Shown: piece after piece, positions 1-7,760 of the stretch | Numbering within the stretch: the first letter of the stretch is position 1 | Layout: each line of letters opens with the position of its first letter | Source of the DNA: Solirubrobacterales bacterium | GTDB lineage: Bacteria; Actinomycetota; Thermoleophilia; Solirubrobacterales; 70-9 | Assembly (NCBI GenBank): GCA_017304845.1 | Contig: JAFKLL010000028.1 | Span: forward strand, 1 to 39,454 | Reading direction: 5' to 3' | Length of the DNA: 39,454 nt | Translations under genes and position numbers: made by a program | The notes under the pieces: model-generated | Database searches by the model: none | What the model saw: the letters and a program-made list of their open reading frames with translations, nothing else | What the model was told of the DNA's origin: nothing

Positions 1-1
1 G

Positions 2-190
2 ATGCGAGGGCGCACCGTGATTGCCATTGCGCATCGGCTGACCACGGTACGCAATTTCGATCGTGTCGTCGTGCTCAAAAATGGCCACATCATTGAGGAT
101 GGTCCCCCCGATCATCTGATGCGCGCTCAGGGGCCTTATCGGCAACTCGTGACTCAGGAGATGCGCCGCCTTGCCGTTCATGCGGCATAG
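2..190 (+). CDS. ABC exporter ATPase, C-terminal fragment (5' end outside window)
   Basis: This is the last 62 residues of an ABC-transporter ATP-binding domain. The H-loop is visible as IAHRLTTV, followed by the usual end of an exporter nucleotide-binding domain (VVVLKNGHIIEDG, then a Y/L tail). The frame is open to the left edge and the first ATG sits just before the H-loop, so it is internal and the true start lies outside the window. In the family this domain powers export of lipids, peptides or polysaccharides across the inner membrane. The next ORF starts 12 nt downstream, so the two look like one operon. Base composition is clearly less GC-rich than the sequence after about 1060, and the protein style resembles proteobacterial exporters (inference). 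Confidence 0.8.
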   Translation: MRGRTVIAIAHRLTTVRNFDRVVVLKNGHIIEDGPPDHLMRAQGPYRQLVTQEMRRLAVHAA

Positions 191-202
191 GCTGAAGGAC
201 GT

Positions 203-2080
203 ATGAATGCGGCCGTGCCGCTCGGGCGAAATGCTCCCAACCTTGCGGAGGTTCAGATGGCGATCAAGGCCGCAACTCGGATCGGAGTGATGGAAAGAGA
301 GGGGACCGTTTCGGAGTCGCCGTTTTACATTCCGATGACGGGGCCGTTGGCGCGGCCACGGCGAACCCTGAAGCACGACGATACTTTTCTCGTGCTGGAT
401 AGTCACGGCGATATCGGAGCCTCCGCCGGCGGACCGGACGGACTGTTCCATTCCGATACCCGGCATCTCGCGCGGTTCGAACTGGTCTTGAACGATATGC
501 AGCCGTTGTTGCTCGGCTCGAACTTGCGCGATGACAATTCAGGGCTGACGGTCGATCTTACCAATCCCGATATCTTTAGCGGCGGTCGGATCGTCCTTCA
601 GAAGGATATGATCCATATCGTGCGCACGATCTTTCTGTGGCGCGCGACGGCGTATCAGCGGATCGGCGTGCAGAATCATGGTGACAGTACCGCGCGTTTC
701 GACCTCACACTGCTGTTCGATAGCGATTTTGCCGACCTATTCGAAGTGCGTGGCGAGAGGCGTCCGCGCCGAGGCTCGAGTCTGTCGGAAATACACGGGC
801 CGGCGGATGTGAGCCTGATATACACCGGACTCGATGAGAATGTCCGGACAACGGGAGTACATTTCGATCCATCGCCGACGACGCTGTCCGTCAGCAGCGC
901 CAGCTATCGTCTCAAACTGGCGCCGCAGCAAGTTGCTTCGTTGTTCGTCGCGATTTCCTGCAACTTGCCGGCGGAACAAAAAATCCCTCCGTTCTTTCGC
1001 GGGCTGCTCGCACATCGCCGCGAAATGCGGGAATCGACGGCGGGCGCCGCCACGATCGGCGAGCGAAGGGATCTGCTGGAGCGGGCGGTGGATCTGATCG
1101 CCGGCCTGATCGCCGCGACCCGGACGGCGGCCGAGGCCGATACGGCGGCCGGCGGGGCCGCGGCCGAAGCGGCTCGCGAGGCGACCGAACGCGGCTTCGA
1201 CTCGGTCGAGGAGGCGATGGCGGCGGCCCGCGAGGAGGCCGATCTCGCCGCTCTCCGGTCAAGGGTCTCGCAGCACGACCAGGCCATGGCGGTGGTCGAC
1301 GGCCAGTTGGAGGAGCTGGCCGAGGTGGACGCCGGCGAGAAGCTCGACCCGGGCCCGGCCGAAGCCAGGGCCCGCGAGTCGGCGCGCGACCGCGAGGCGA
1401 AGAGCAGACTGGCCGGGGTCGCCGCGAACCAGCTGGAGACCTTCCGCCAGGAGACGGAGCGGGTCCCTCGCCTCTACGAGGAGTTGGCCCCGCTGCGCGA
1501 GGCCGCCGCGACCTCGACCGAGCTGGACCGCCTGGCCGGCGGCCGCAACGACCGCAAGATGAAGCTCTCGATCTACGTGCTGGCGACCCGTCTCCGCCAG
1601 GTGATCGAAGCGGCCAACCATCACCTGCAGCGGATGTCGAATCAGCGTTACGAGCTGCTCTACACCGGCGACAAGAACGGCAACGCGATGGCCGGGCTCG
1701 GCATCGAGGTCGCCGACGCGTACACCTCCGAGACCCGGCCGACGACCACCCTCTCCGGCGGAGAGAGCTTCTACGCCTCGCTCGCCCTGGCTCTCGGCCT
1801 GGCCGAGATCGTCCAGCAGGAGTCGGGCGGCAAGAAGCTGGAGACCCTCTTCATCGACGAGGGCTTCGGCACCTTGGACGCCAAGAGCCTCGACCAGGTG
1901 ATGGACGTGATCGACTCGCTGCGGGCGGGCGGGCGCTCGGTCGGCCTGGTCAGCCACGTCGAGGAGTTGCGCAACCGGATCCCCGCCCAGATCCGGGTCG
2001 CGAGCAGCCGCCGAGGCTCGACTGTCACCGTGACCGCCGCCTTCCCCGAACCTTCACCCGGGCTGCTTGCGCGCGGCTAG
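203..2080 (+). CDS. In-frame chimera: glycogen-debranching N-terminal domain fused to SbcC C-terminal half
   Basis: One open frame of 625 aa joins two unrelated proteins. Residues about 35-285 match the N-terminal domain of bacterial amylo-alpha-1,6-glucosidase-like proteins (HDDTFLVLDSHGDI, GLFHSDTRHLARFEL, then FFRGLLAHRREM and STAGAATI). That family normally continues with an E-T-S-N segment and a large catalytic domain, both absent here. Residues about 287-612 are instead the second coiled-coil arm and C-terminal ATPase lobe of exonuclease subunit SbcC: the signature TLSGGESFYASLALALG (516-532), Walker B TLFIDEGFGTLD (548-559) and the SHVEEL switch (584-589). The SbcC Walker A half is missing. 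An AAGGA 5 nt before the ATG at 203 supports the start for the left part only. GC and codon style switch at the same place as the homology. I read this as a chimera, not a functional fusion. Confidence 0.85.
   Translation: MNAAVPLGRNAPNLAEVQMAIKAATRIGVMEREGTVSESPFYIPMTGPLARPRRTLKHDDTFLVLDSHGDIGASAGGPDGLFHSDTRHLARFELVLNDMQPLLLGSNLRDDNSGLTVDLTNPDIFSGGRIVLQKDMIHIVRTIFLWRATAYQRIGVQNHGDSTARFDLTLLFDSDFADLFEVRGERRPRRGSSLSEIHGPADVSLIYTGLDENVRTTGVHFDPSPTTLSVSSASYRLKLAPQQVASLFVAISCNLPAEQKIPPFFRGLLAHRREMRESTAGAATIGERRDLLERAVDLIAGLIAATRTAAEADTAAGGAAAEAAREATERGFDSVEEAMAAAREEADLAALRSRVSQHDQAMAVVDGQLEELAEVDAGEKLDPGPAEARARESARDREAKSRLAGVAANQLETFRQETERVPRLYEELAPLREAAATSTELDRLAGGRNDRKMKLSIYVLATRLRQVIEAANHHLQRMSNQRYELLYTGDKNGNAMAGLGIEVADAYTSETRPTTTLSGGESFYASLALALGLAEIVQQESGGKKLETLFIDEGFGTLDAKSLDQVMDVIDSLRAGGRSVGLVSHVEELRNRIPAQIRVASSRRGSTVTVTAAFPEPSPGLLARG
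1040..1070. other. Chimeric junction between two genomes or loci
   Basis: Homology to the debranching-enzyme N-domain persists through the residues A-A-T-I encoded up to 1057 and is lost immediately after. SbcC-like helix sequence begins at or just after 1058. The change coincides with a step from moderate to very high GC. A GATC tetranucleotide lies exactly at 1054-1057, which would fit ligation at a Sau3AI/MboI/DpnII end during library or proximity-ligation preparation. GATC is common in this sequence, so this is only suggestive. The exact breakpoint cannot be fixed without both parental sequences. Confidence 0.7.
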
Positions 2081-2089
2081 GGTGAGCAC

Positions 2090-2767
2090 ATGAATACGGA
2101 GATCCGCCACAACCCCGGTTTCGCAATCGTCCGCTGCACGCTCGCCGGGGGCGAGCAGATGCGGGCCGAGTCGGGGGCAATGGCGATGACCTCGGCCGGG
2201 GTCGAGATCGAGGCCAAGGTCCAGGGCGGCCTGATGAAGGGGTTGAAGCGCTCGGTGCTCGGCGGCGAGTCGCTGTTCATGACCACCCTGACCGCCCCGC
2301 AGCAGGGCGGCTGGGTCGACGTCGCGGCGCAGCTCCCGGGCGACGCCACCGTCCTGCCGGTCGGCGAGGAGCTTTTCCTGACCCGTGGCGCCTACCTGGC
2401 TTCCAGCGCCGACGTGGACATCGACACCAAGTGGGGCGGCTTCAAGAACATCGGCGGCGGCGAGGGCGGCTTCCTGATCCGGGCCACCGGCGGCGGTGAC
2501 GCGGTCGTCTCCTGTTACGGCGCGCTCGACCGCATCGAGCTGGGAGCCGGCGAGCAGGTGGTGGTCGATTCCGGCCACCTGGTCGCCTTCGAGCCGAGCG
2601 TCGAGTACAAGACGCGCAAGGCCTCGGCGGGGATCATGAACACCTTGAAGAGCGGCGAGGGCTTCGTGATGGAGTTCACCGGCCCGGGCACGATCCACAC
2701 CCAGACCCGCAACCCGGACTTCCTGGTCACCTGGCTGACCGAGGTCCTGCCCTTCACCCGAGCCTGA
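2090..2767 (+). CDS. AIM24 / TIGR00266 family protein
   Basis: This 225-aa protein has the AIM24 (DUF124) beta-sandwich signature: an early GGEQMRAESGAMAMTS segment, a Gly-rich middle (GGFKNIGGGEGGFLIRATG), and V-V-D-S-G-H-L-V-A-F near residue 165. The bacterial family has no firmly established enzymatic role; in yeast AIM24 supports mitochondrial inner-membrane architecture. The length is usual for the family and there is no signal peptide or membrane segment, so it is probably cytoplasmic or peripheral. A GGGTGA motif just upstream supports the ATG at 2090. The gene begins 9 nt after the sbcC stop, so it is probably cotranscribed with sbcC. It ends at a strong hairpin shared with the convergent neighbour. 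Confidence 0.88.
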   Translation: MNTEIRHNPGFAIVRCTLAGGEQMRAESGAMAMTSAGVEIEAKVQGGLMKGLKRSVLGGESLFMTTLTAPQQGGWVDVAAQLPGDATVLPVGEELFLTRGAYLASSADVDIDTKWGGFKNIGGGEGGFLIRATGGGDAVVSCYGALDRIELGAGEQVVVDSGHLVAFEPSVEYKTRKASAGIMNTLKSGEGFVMEFTGPGTIHTQTRNPDFLVTWLTEVLPFTRA

Positions 2768-2788
2768 CCCCCACCCGGCCACCCATCC

Positions 2789-2841
2789 CGAAATCCTGTT
2801 CAGAAACATACGCCGGGCGTATGTTTCCGCGCGGGATTTCG
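2789..2841. terminator. Bidirectional terminator hairpin between convergent genes
   Basis: An 11-bp perfect stem, GAAACATACGC (2803-2813) with GCGTATGTTTC (2817-2827), closes on the three-base loop CGG. It is flanked by a second perfect 8-bp stem, CGAAATCC (2789-2796) with GGATTTCG (2834-2841), across a symmetric 6+6 nt internal loop. It lies between the AIM24 stop (2767) and the stop of the converging nuclease gene (2859), so it can serve both strands. No long U tract follows. Confidence 0.75.
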
Positions 2842-2858
2842 CGGGTTTGGGCCCCGGG

Positions 2859-3758
2859 TCAGGTGAGGCCGTGCTCTAGCGCGGTCTTGACCTGGGCGTC
2901 CAGGGCGTTCAGACGGTAGAGGGCGATCGCCTCGGCCGACGGGAACTGGCGCAGACGCAGCGCGTCGGTTCCGTGATGGCACATCACCGTCGCCAGCAGA
3001 GCGTCGCGATCCGCCTCGGAGAGCCCGGCTTCCGCCGCGGCGACGCCGATCAGCTCCGCTCCGATCTGCAGGTGGCCGAGGGTGCGGCCGCGTTCGCTCA
3101 GCCCGATCTCGGCCCCGTAGGTGAACTCCCCGGTCTTGCCGATGTCGTGGATCAGGGCCGCCGCCATCAGCAGGTCGGAGTTCAGCTTCGGGTGGAGCAC
3201 GCAGGTCTCGGTGACCAGGGTCCCGACCGCGACCGTGTGCTCGGACAGCCCGCCGATGTAGGCATGGTGCCCGTTCCTGGTGCAGGGCGCCATACGGAAG
3301 GGCTCGGCGGTCGGGCCGGTGAACAGCAGCGCCTCGGTCACCGCTCGGTAGCCGGGGTGATGGACCTCGCGGGAGAGGTGCTCGAGGAAGCCTTCCAGCT
3401 CCTCGCGGTCACGGTAGGCGGTCGGCAGGAAGTCGGCCGGGTCGATCTCGGCCGGGTCGACCTTCCGCACGTCCTCCAGCTCCGCGGAGAGTTGACCGCG
3501 GAACTGCTCGACCCTGCCCTTCACCGCGATCACGTCGCCGCGTTCGAAGCCGACCCCGAGCCGGTCCGCCTCACGGAAGATCCGCGCGGCCATCGACCCG
3601 GTCCGGTCGCGGAGCTCGAGGCTCAGGTATCCGGAGCCGTTCTTGGCGGTCAGCCGGTCCTTGCGGGCGCAGGCGTAGCGCCCGGTGAAGCTCTGCCCGG
3701 GGATCAGTTCGACCAGCGGTGTGCCGTTGCGTGCGGTGGTGGCTTCCACGCCCCACAT
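2859..3758 (-). CDS. OB-fold / HD-domain 3'-5' exoribonuclease, YhaM-like
   Basis: This 299-aa protein has an N-terminal OB nucleic-acid-binding fold (residues about 18-105, with Y-L-S-L-E-L-R-D-R-T-G and V-I-A-V-K-G-R-V). A C-terminal HD phosphohydrolase domain follows, whose metal ligands are visible: H174 in GLSEHTVAVG, H204-D205 in IHDIGKTGEF, H229 in GHLQIGAEL, H261-H262 in CHHGTDAL and D288 near the end. This order and length match YhaM/CBF1-type 3'-5' exonucleases that trim RNA, and single-stranded DNA in some members. The ATG at 3758 has no clear Shine-Dalgarno motif; the in-frame GTG at residue 4 is an alternative. It converges on the AIM24 gene and diverges from the PAC2 gene. The family call is strong; substrate preference cannot be read from sequence. 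Confidence 0.88.
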   Translation of the reverse strand: MWGVEATTARNGTPLVELIPGQSFTGRYACARKDRLTAKNGSGYLSLELRDRTGSMAARIFREADRLGVGFERGDVIAVKGRVEQFRGQLSAELEDVRKVDPAEIDPADFLPTAYRDREELEGFLEHLSREVHHPGYRAVTEALLFTGPTAEPFRMAPCTRNGHHAYIGGLSEHTVAVGTLVTETCVLHPKLNSDLLMAAALIHDIGKTGEFTYGAEIGLSERGRTLGHLQIGAELIGVAAAEAGLSEADRDALLATVMCHHGTDALRLRQFPSAEAIALYRLNALDAQVKTALEHGLT

Positions 3759-3802
3759 CCTGACCGTCCGGCCAGACGGGCGGGCCGGTGGGCCGCATCG
3801 TC

Positions 3803-3808
3803 TACATT
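3803..3808 (+). promoter_or_regulatory. -10 element of a leaderless promoter (PAC2 gene)
   Basis: TACATT lies exactly 6 nt before the ATG at 3815 and there is no Shine-Dalgarno motif in between. This spacing predicts that transcription starts at or next to the A of the ATG. No convincing -35 box is visible. Confidence 0.55.
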
Positions 3809-3814
3809 GAACTC

Positions 3815-4678
3815 ATGGACCATCTGCGCTGGGAGATGAACCCACCCAAGCTCCGCGACCCGATGATGGTCTGCGCCTTCCGGGGATGGAACGACGCAGC
3901 CTCCGCCGCTTCATCGGCGCTGGAGACCCTGGCCGACTCGCTCGAGGTCGACGTCCTGGCCGAGCTCGACCCGGAGGACTTCTACGACTTTCAGGCCAAC
4001 CGACCGACGGTGCGACTCGAAGAGGGCGCCCACCGGCGGATCGAGTGGCCGGCCAACACCTTCATCGCCGCCCGCGCCCAGGGCGCCGAGCGTGACCTGA
4101 TCCTGCTCGACGGGACCGAGCCGAACCTGAAGTGGCGGACCTACTCGGAGATGGTGGTCCAGGTCGCCGAGCAGCTCGACGTGCGGCTGGTCGTCGTGCT
4201 CGGTTCGCTGATCGCCGAGGTCGCCCACACCCTGCCGGTCCCGATCACCGGCGTCTCGACCGACGAGCAGACGGTCCGCAGCCTGGAGCTCGAGCGCTCC
4301 GACTACGAGGGCCCGACCGGCATCGTGGGCGTGATCCACGATCGTTGCCGTGCCGCCGGCCTGCCGTCGGTGTCGCTCTGGGCGGCGGTGCCCCACTACG
4401 TGGCGGCGGTGCCGAACCCGAAGGCCGCGCTCGCTCTGAGCGAGAAGCTGGAATCGATCACCCGGGTCGCCGCCGACATCTCCGGCCTGGAGGACGAGAC
4501 GATCTCCTACGAGGACCAGATCGGCCGCGCGGTCGCCGCCGATCCCGAGGTGGAGGAGCTGGTCGAGCGGATCGAGAACGAGCAGCGCAGCCGGCGCGGC
4601 TCGGACGTGGACGTGCCGAGCGGCGACGCGCTGGCGATCGAGTTCCAGCGCTTCCTCAAGCAGCGCGACTCGGAGTAG
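3815..4678 (+). CDS. PAC2 family protein (proteasome-assembly-chaperone-like)
   Basis: This 287-aa protein has the PAC2 pattern: MMVCAFRGWNDAASAAS near the start, V-V-V-L-G-S-L-I-A-E-V-A-H-T in the middle, then P-I-T-G-V-S and SLWAAVPHYVA. In actinobacteria PAC2 proteins are widespread and are thought to relate to the proteasome assembly chaperones; the exact function in bacteria is unsettled. I chose the ATG at 3815 because a -10 box (TACATT) sits 6 nt upstream, and the protein aligns best from M-D-H-L-R-W. The frame also allows a GTG at 3788. The C-terminal tail is charged (E-N-E-Q-R-S-R-R-G). It converges on the helicase gene with a gap of only 6 nt and no terminator. Confidence 0.88.
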   Translation: MDHLRWEMNPPKLRDPMMVCAFRGWNDAASAASSALETLADSLEVDVLAELDPEDFYDFQANRPTVRLEEGAHRRIEWPANTFIAARAQGAERDLILLDGTEPNLKWRTYSEMVVQVAEQLDVRLVVVLGSLIAEVAHTLPVPITGVSTDEQTVRSLELERSDYEGPTGIVGVIHDRCRAAGLPSVSLWAAVPHYVAAVPNPKAALALSEKLESITRVAADISGLEDETISYEDQIGRAVAADPEVEELVERIENEQRSRRGSDVDVPSGDALAIEFQRFLKQRDSE

Positions 4679-4684
4679 ACCGGC

Positions 4685-7600
4685 TCAGGCCTCCGCGGCC
4701 GGGCAGACCAGCTTGAAGTCGCACCAGGCGCAGACGCCGGGTGAAGGGCGCGGCTCGAAGTCCTGTTCGAGCACCCCCTCGCCGACCTCGAGCACGGTCC
4801 GTTCGACCCGCTCGCGATCGTCGGCCGAGGAGGCGACCTCGACCTTCTCCCCCTCCAGCACGTAGTAGTAGCTGGCCAGGTCCGGCTCGATGCCCCAGGC
4901 CTCGCGGGCGCCGAGCCGGTAGAGCGCGAGCTGGATGTCGCCGCCGTGACGGGAGGAGTCGACCCGCTGCCCGGTCTTGTAGTCGATGACCTCGTAGCTG
5001 CCGTCGGCCCGCTGGTCGATCCGGTCGACCCGGCCCCGCAGATAGTGCGGACCGACCTTGAACTCGAACTGGCGCTCGAGGAAGGCGGGTTGCGAGCCGG
5101 AGGCGTTCTCGCTCTCCCAGTAGGCGCGCATCGCTTCGCGGGCCCGGTCGCGGAACTGCAGCTCGTCGTGGGAGTCGCCGAAGCCGCCGCGTCGCCAGCC
5201 CTCGTCGAGCAGGCTCATCAGCCGGTCGAGGCCGCCCTCCTCGGTGCCGGGTTCGAGGTCCGCCTCGTGGTAGCGCTGCAGCACGTTGTGGATCAGGATC
5301 CCGAACCGCATGTTGATGGTCGGCGGCTGCGGGATCCCGAAGACGCGGGCGAACTTGTACTTGAGCGGGCAGGTCAGGTACATGTCGAGGTCGGTCGCGG
5401 AGAGCCGGAGGTCGTCGCCGCGCCGGGGCAGGAAGGCATCGAGCGAGGGCTCGGTCCGGGAGGCGGCCAGGCCCTGGCGGGCGCCGCGTTCGCGTTCGTT
5501 GGCGAGCAGGTACGGGTCGAGCGTTGAGTCCTGCAGCTCGGCCAGCTGCTCGGGGGTGGCGATCTGCCCGATCAGGCCGTTGATCGCCTCGATCGCCTCC
5601 TCGTCGCTGGCCCCGTCGGGGCGCTGCGCGAGGGCGGCCAGCTTGAGCAGCTCCAGGTAGCGGGCGATCGCGCGGTTGACGTCGATCGCCGTGTCGAGCC
5701 GAGGCTCGTTCAGTTCGGAGCCGGCCTTCCAGGATGCCTCGATCACCTCGTCACGCATGGTCCGGTAGGTCGCGGCGATGTCCTCGGCCGGGCCGAACAG
5801 ATCCTCCTCGTGGACCTCCTCCAGGCCGCCGGTCGTCTCGAGGATCTCCCCGACCGGGTCGGGCTCGGCGTCGTCGGCGCGGGAGAGAACCACTTCCTCG
5901 CGGGCCGAGGTGAGCGCGGTCGCGATCGCCACCCGGGCCGCCTCGGGACCGCCGGGATGGGTGGGGTCGCCGGTGATGCCGGGGCCGGGGGTGCGGGTGG
6001 TGCCGAAGGGCCGTTCCAGCCCGAGCACCCAGATCCGGTTCCACTCGCCGCCCTTGAGCCGGTCGAGGTTGTCCACGGCGACGGCGCCGGGGGTGGGCAG
6101 GTTGGTGCCGCCCGCCGGTTCCAGCCCGCCGGCGGCCAGCGCGTCGAGGAAGGCGGTGAACTCCCGGACCGAGGCATCCGGGTCGCGCCGTGAGAAGTCG
6201 GTCGCGATCTCGGCCAGGCGGGAGAGGCCGAGCAGCCGTTCGGCGGTCTCCGGCCGAGCGGCGAAGAGGCGCTGCCGGCGGAAGCCGATCCGTTCGATCA
6301 GCCGCCTGACGTAGGCGTCGGGACGGCGGGTGTCGAGCGCGCCGGCCGCCGCCCGGTACAGCTTGAGGAAGGCGTCGAGCCGTTCGCGGGCCTCGGGCGC
6401 CATCTGCGGACTTTCGAGCGCGGCCTCGCAGGCGCTGACCATGTCGAGCTTGCGACGGCGGGCGATCACGTTGAGCTTGGCCAGGTCGAGCGAGCGCAAC
6501 TCGGTCGGGGGCCGGGTCAGGGCTCGGGTGACGGCACGCGCGTCGGTCGGATCGGTCAGGGCGCGCAGCCAGGCGATGGTGTCGCGGACCTCGGGCTGGC
6601 GGAACAGGGCGGCGCCACCACCGGACCGGGCCGGGATGCCTCGCTCGGCGAGGGCGCCGACGATCGCGATGCCCTGCGAGTTGACGTCGGGGACCGCGAT
6701 CGCGAGTTCCTCGGGCGGGGTGCCGTCGGCGATCTGGTGCTCGACCTCCCGGGCCACGGCCTGGGCTTCGGCGCGGGCGGACACTGGCCGCCAGAAACGG
6801 ACCGAGCCGGTGCCGCCGCTGGCCCGCCACTCGCCTTCCGGCACGGGGCCGTCGCCGAGCACCGCCCGGGCCGCCTCGATCCGCGCCTCGCCGAGTCGCC
6901 AGGCCTCGTCGAAGGTGACCTCCTCCGGGTCGGGCACGGCTTCGAGGAAGCGCTCCTCGGCCCCGGGCCCGAACACCGGCCGGGAGGCGTCGTAGGCGGC
7001 GATCACGCTGACCGGCCCGGCGGCGACGAGCTGCGCGAGCAGGCCGGCCCGGGCCGGGTGCAGATCTTCCAGCTCGTCGATCACGAGGTGGGGGAAGCGT
7101 TCGATGGTCTCCGCTCGGGTGGCCGGGTTCTCGGCCAGCAGCTCGGTCGCGATGCGGGGCAGGTCGTTGCGGTCGAGCAGGTCGGCGGTGGCGAGGATGC
7201 GGTCGTGGACCTCGGTCAGTTCGGCCAGTTCGCCGCCCAGATCGCCTTCGCGCTTGGCCTGGTCGATGCCGATCAGGAGCTCGCGCAGCAGCCCGGACGG
7301 GTTGCCCCGGATCTCGTGGTGACGGAGCGGGAGGTCGTCGACCCGGGCGAGCAGCATCGCCAGGCGTTCCGCTTCCCCGACCACTTCGAAGGACGGACCG
7401 AGGCCGGCCTCGATCGGACGGTGCCGGAGGATCGCCTCGGCCAGTCCTTCCCAGGTGAAGACGGAGAGCGACTCGTACGGACCGGGAAGGAGCTGTTCGA
7501 GCTTGATCCGGTGGGCGGCCGCGGATCGTTCCGTGGAGGTGATGACCGCGACCCGTGACGGGTCGACCGCGGGGCCGCCTTCGTCGCCGGTCAGCCAGAC

Positions 7601-7702
7601 GACGCGGCTGCGCAGGGCGGAACTCTTGCCGGTCCCGGCCCCGCCGCGGATCAGCAGGGTGCCGGAGCTTTTGGCTCCGGATCTGGGCGCTGGCTCACTC
7701 AC
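4685..7702 (-). CDS. AdnA/AddB-like helicase-nuclease with Fe-S PD-(D/E)XK domain
   Basis: This 1005-aa UvrD/Rep-superfamily protein acts on double-strand-break ends in its family. Walker A is intact (GGAGTGKSS, residues 20-28). The Walker B/DEAD-like motif reads L-V-I-D-E-L-E-D (about 206-213) instead of the usual D-E-Y-Q-D, and the following motif III region (A-A-Y-D-A-S-R-P) is degenerate. The C-terminus carries a RecB-type nuclease with G-R-V-D-R-I-D and E-V-I-D-Y-K-T-G (about 890-910). Four cysteines suit an iron-sulfur staple: one near 777 (TCPLKYKF) and three at 991, 994 and 1000 (CAWCDFKLVC). Length and order fit mycobacterial-type AdnA. The usual AdnB partner is not adjacent; the gene is monocistronic here, with GATAAT 8 nt before its GTG start. 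Confidence 0.82.
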   Translation of the reverse strand: MSEPAPRSGAKSSGTLLIRGGAGTGKSSALRSRVVWLTGDEGGPAVDPSRVAVITSTERSAAAHRIKLEQLLPGPYESLSVFTWEGLAEAILRHRPIEAGLGPSFEVVGEAERLAMLLARVDDLPLRHHEIRGNPSGLLRELLIGIDQAKREGDLGGELAELTEVHDRILATADLLDRNDLPRIATELLAENPATRAETIERFPHLVIDELEDLHPARAGLLAQLVAAGPVSVIAAYDASRPVFGPGAEERFLEAVPDPEEVTFDEAWRLGEARIEAARAVLGDGPVPEGEWRASGGTGSVRFWRPVSARAEAQAVAREVEHQIADGTPPEELAIAVPDVNSQGIAIVGALAERGIPARSGGGAALFRQPEVRDTIAWLRALTDPTDARAVTRALTRPPTELRSLDLAKLNVIARRRKLDMVSACEAALESPQMAPEARERLDAFLKLYRAAAGALDTRRPDAYVRRLIERIGFRRQRLFAARPETAERLLGLSRLAEIATDFSRRDPDASVREFTAFLDALAAGGLEPAGGTNLPTPGAVAVDNLDRLKGGEWNRIWVLGLERPFGTTRTPGPGITGDPTHPGGPEAARVAIATALTSAREEVVLSRADDAEPDPVGEILETTGGLEEVHEEDLFGPAEDIAATYRTMRDEVIEASWKAGSELNEPRLDTAIDVNRAIARYLELLKLAALAQRPDGASDEEAIEAINGLIGQIATPEQLAELQDSTLDPYLLANERERGARQGLAASRTEPSLDAFLPRRGDDLRLSATDLDMYLTCPLKYKFARVFGIPQPPTINMRFGILIHNVLQRYHEADLEPGTEEGGLDRLMSLLDEGWRRGGFGDSHDELQFRDRAREAMRAYWESENASGSQPAFLERQFEFKVGPHYLRGRVDRIDQRADGSYEVIDYKTGQRVDSSRHGGDIQLALYRLGAREAWGIEPDLASYYYVLEGEKVEVASSADDRERVERTVLEVGEGVLEQDFEPRPSPGVCAWCDFKLVCPAAEA

Positions 7703-7710
7703 AACCTCAA

Positions 7711-7716
7711 ATTATC
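7711..7716 (-). promoter_or_regulatory. -10 element for the helicase-nuclease gene
   Basis: On the minus strand GATAAT lies 8 nt before the GTG start at 7702, so the transcript is probably leaderless or nearly so. It lies in the 58-bp divergent region shared with the phosphatase gene. Confidence 0.5.
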
Positions 7717-7747
7717 CCAGGCGACGCTTGGCTTCACCTGATGTCTC

Positions 7748-7753
7748 TAGCAT
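7748..7753 (+). promoter_or_regulatory. -10 element of a leaderless promoter (phosphatase gene)
   Basis: TAGCAT lies 7 nt before the GTG at 7761, with no Shine-Dalgarno motif. This placement is the main reason for choosing the GTG start within a longer open frame that runs back into the divergent gene. Confidence 0.5.
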
Positions 7754-7760
7754 TAGGCGG

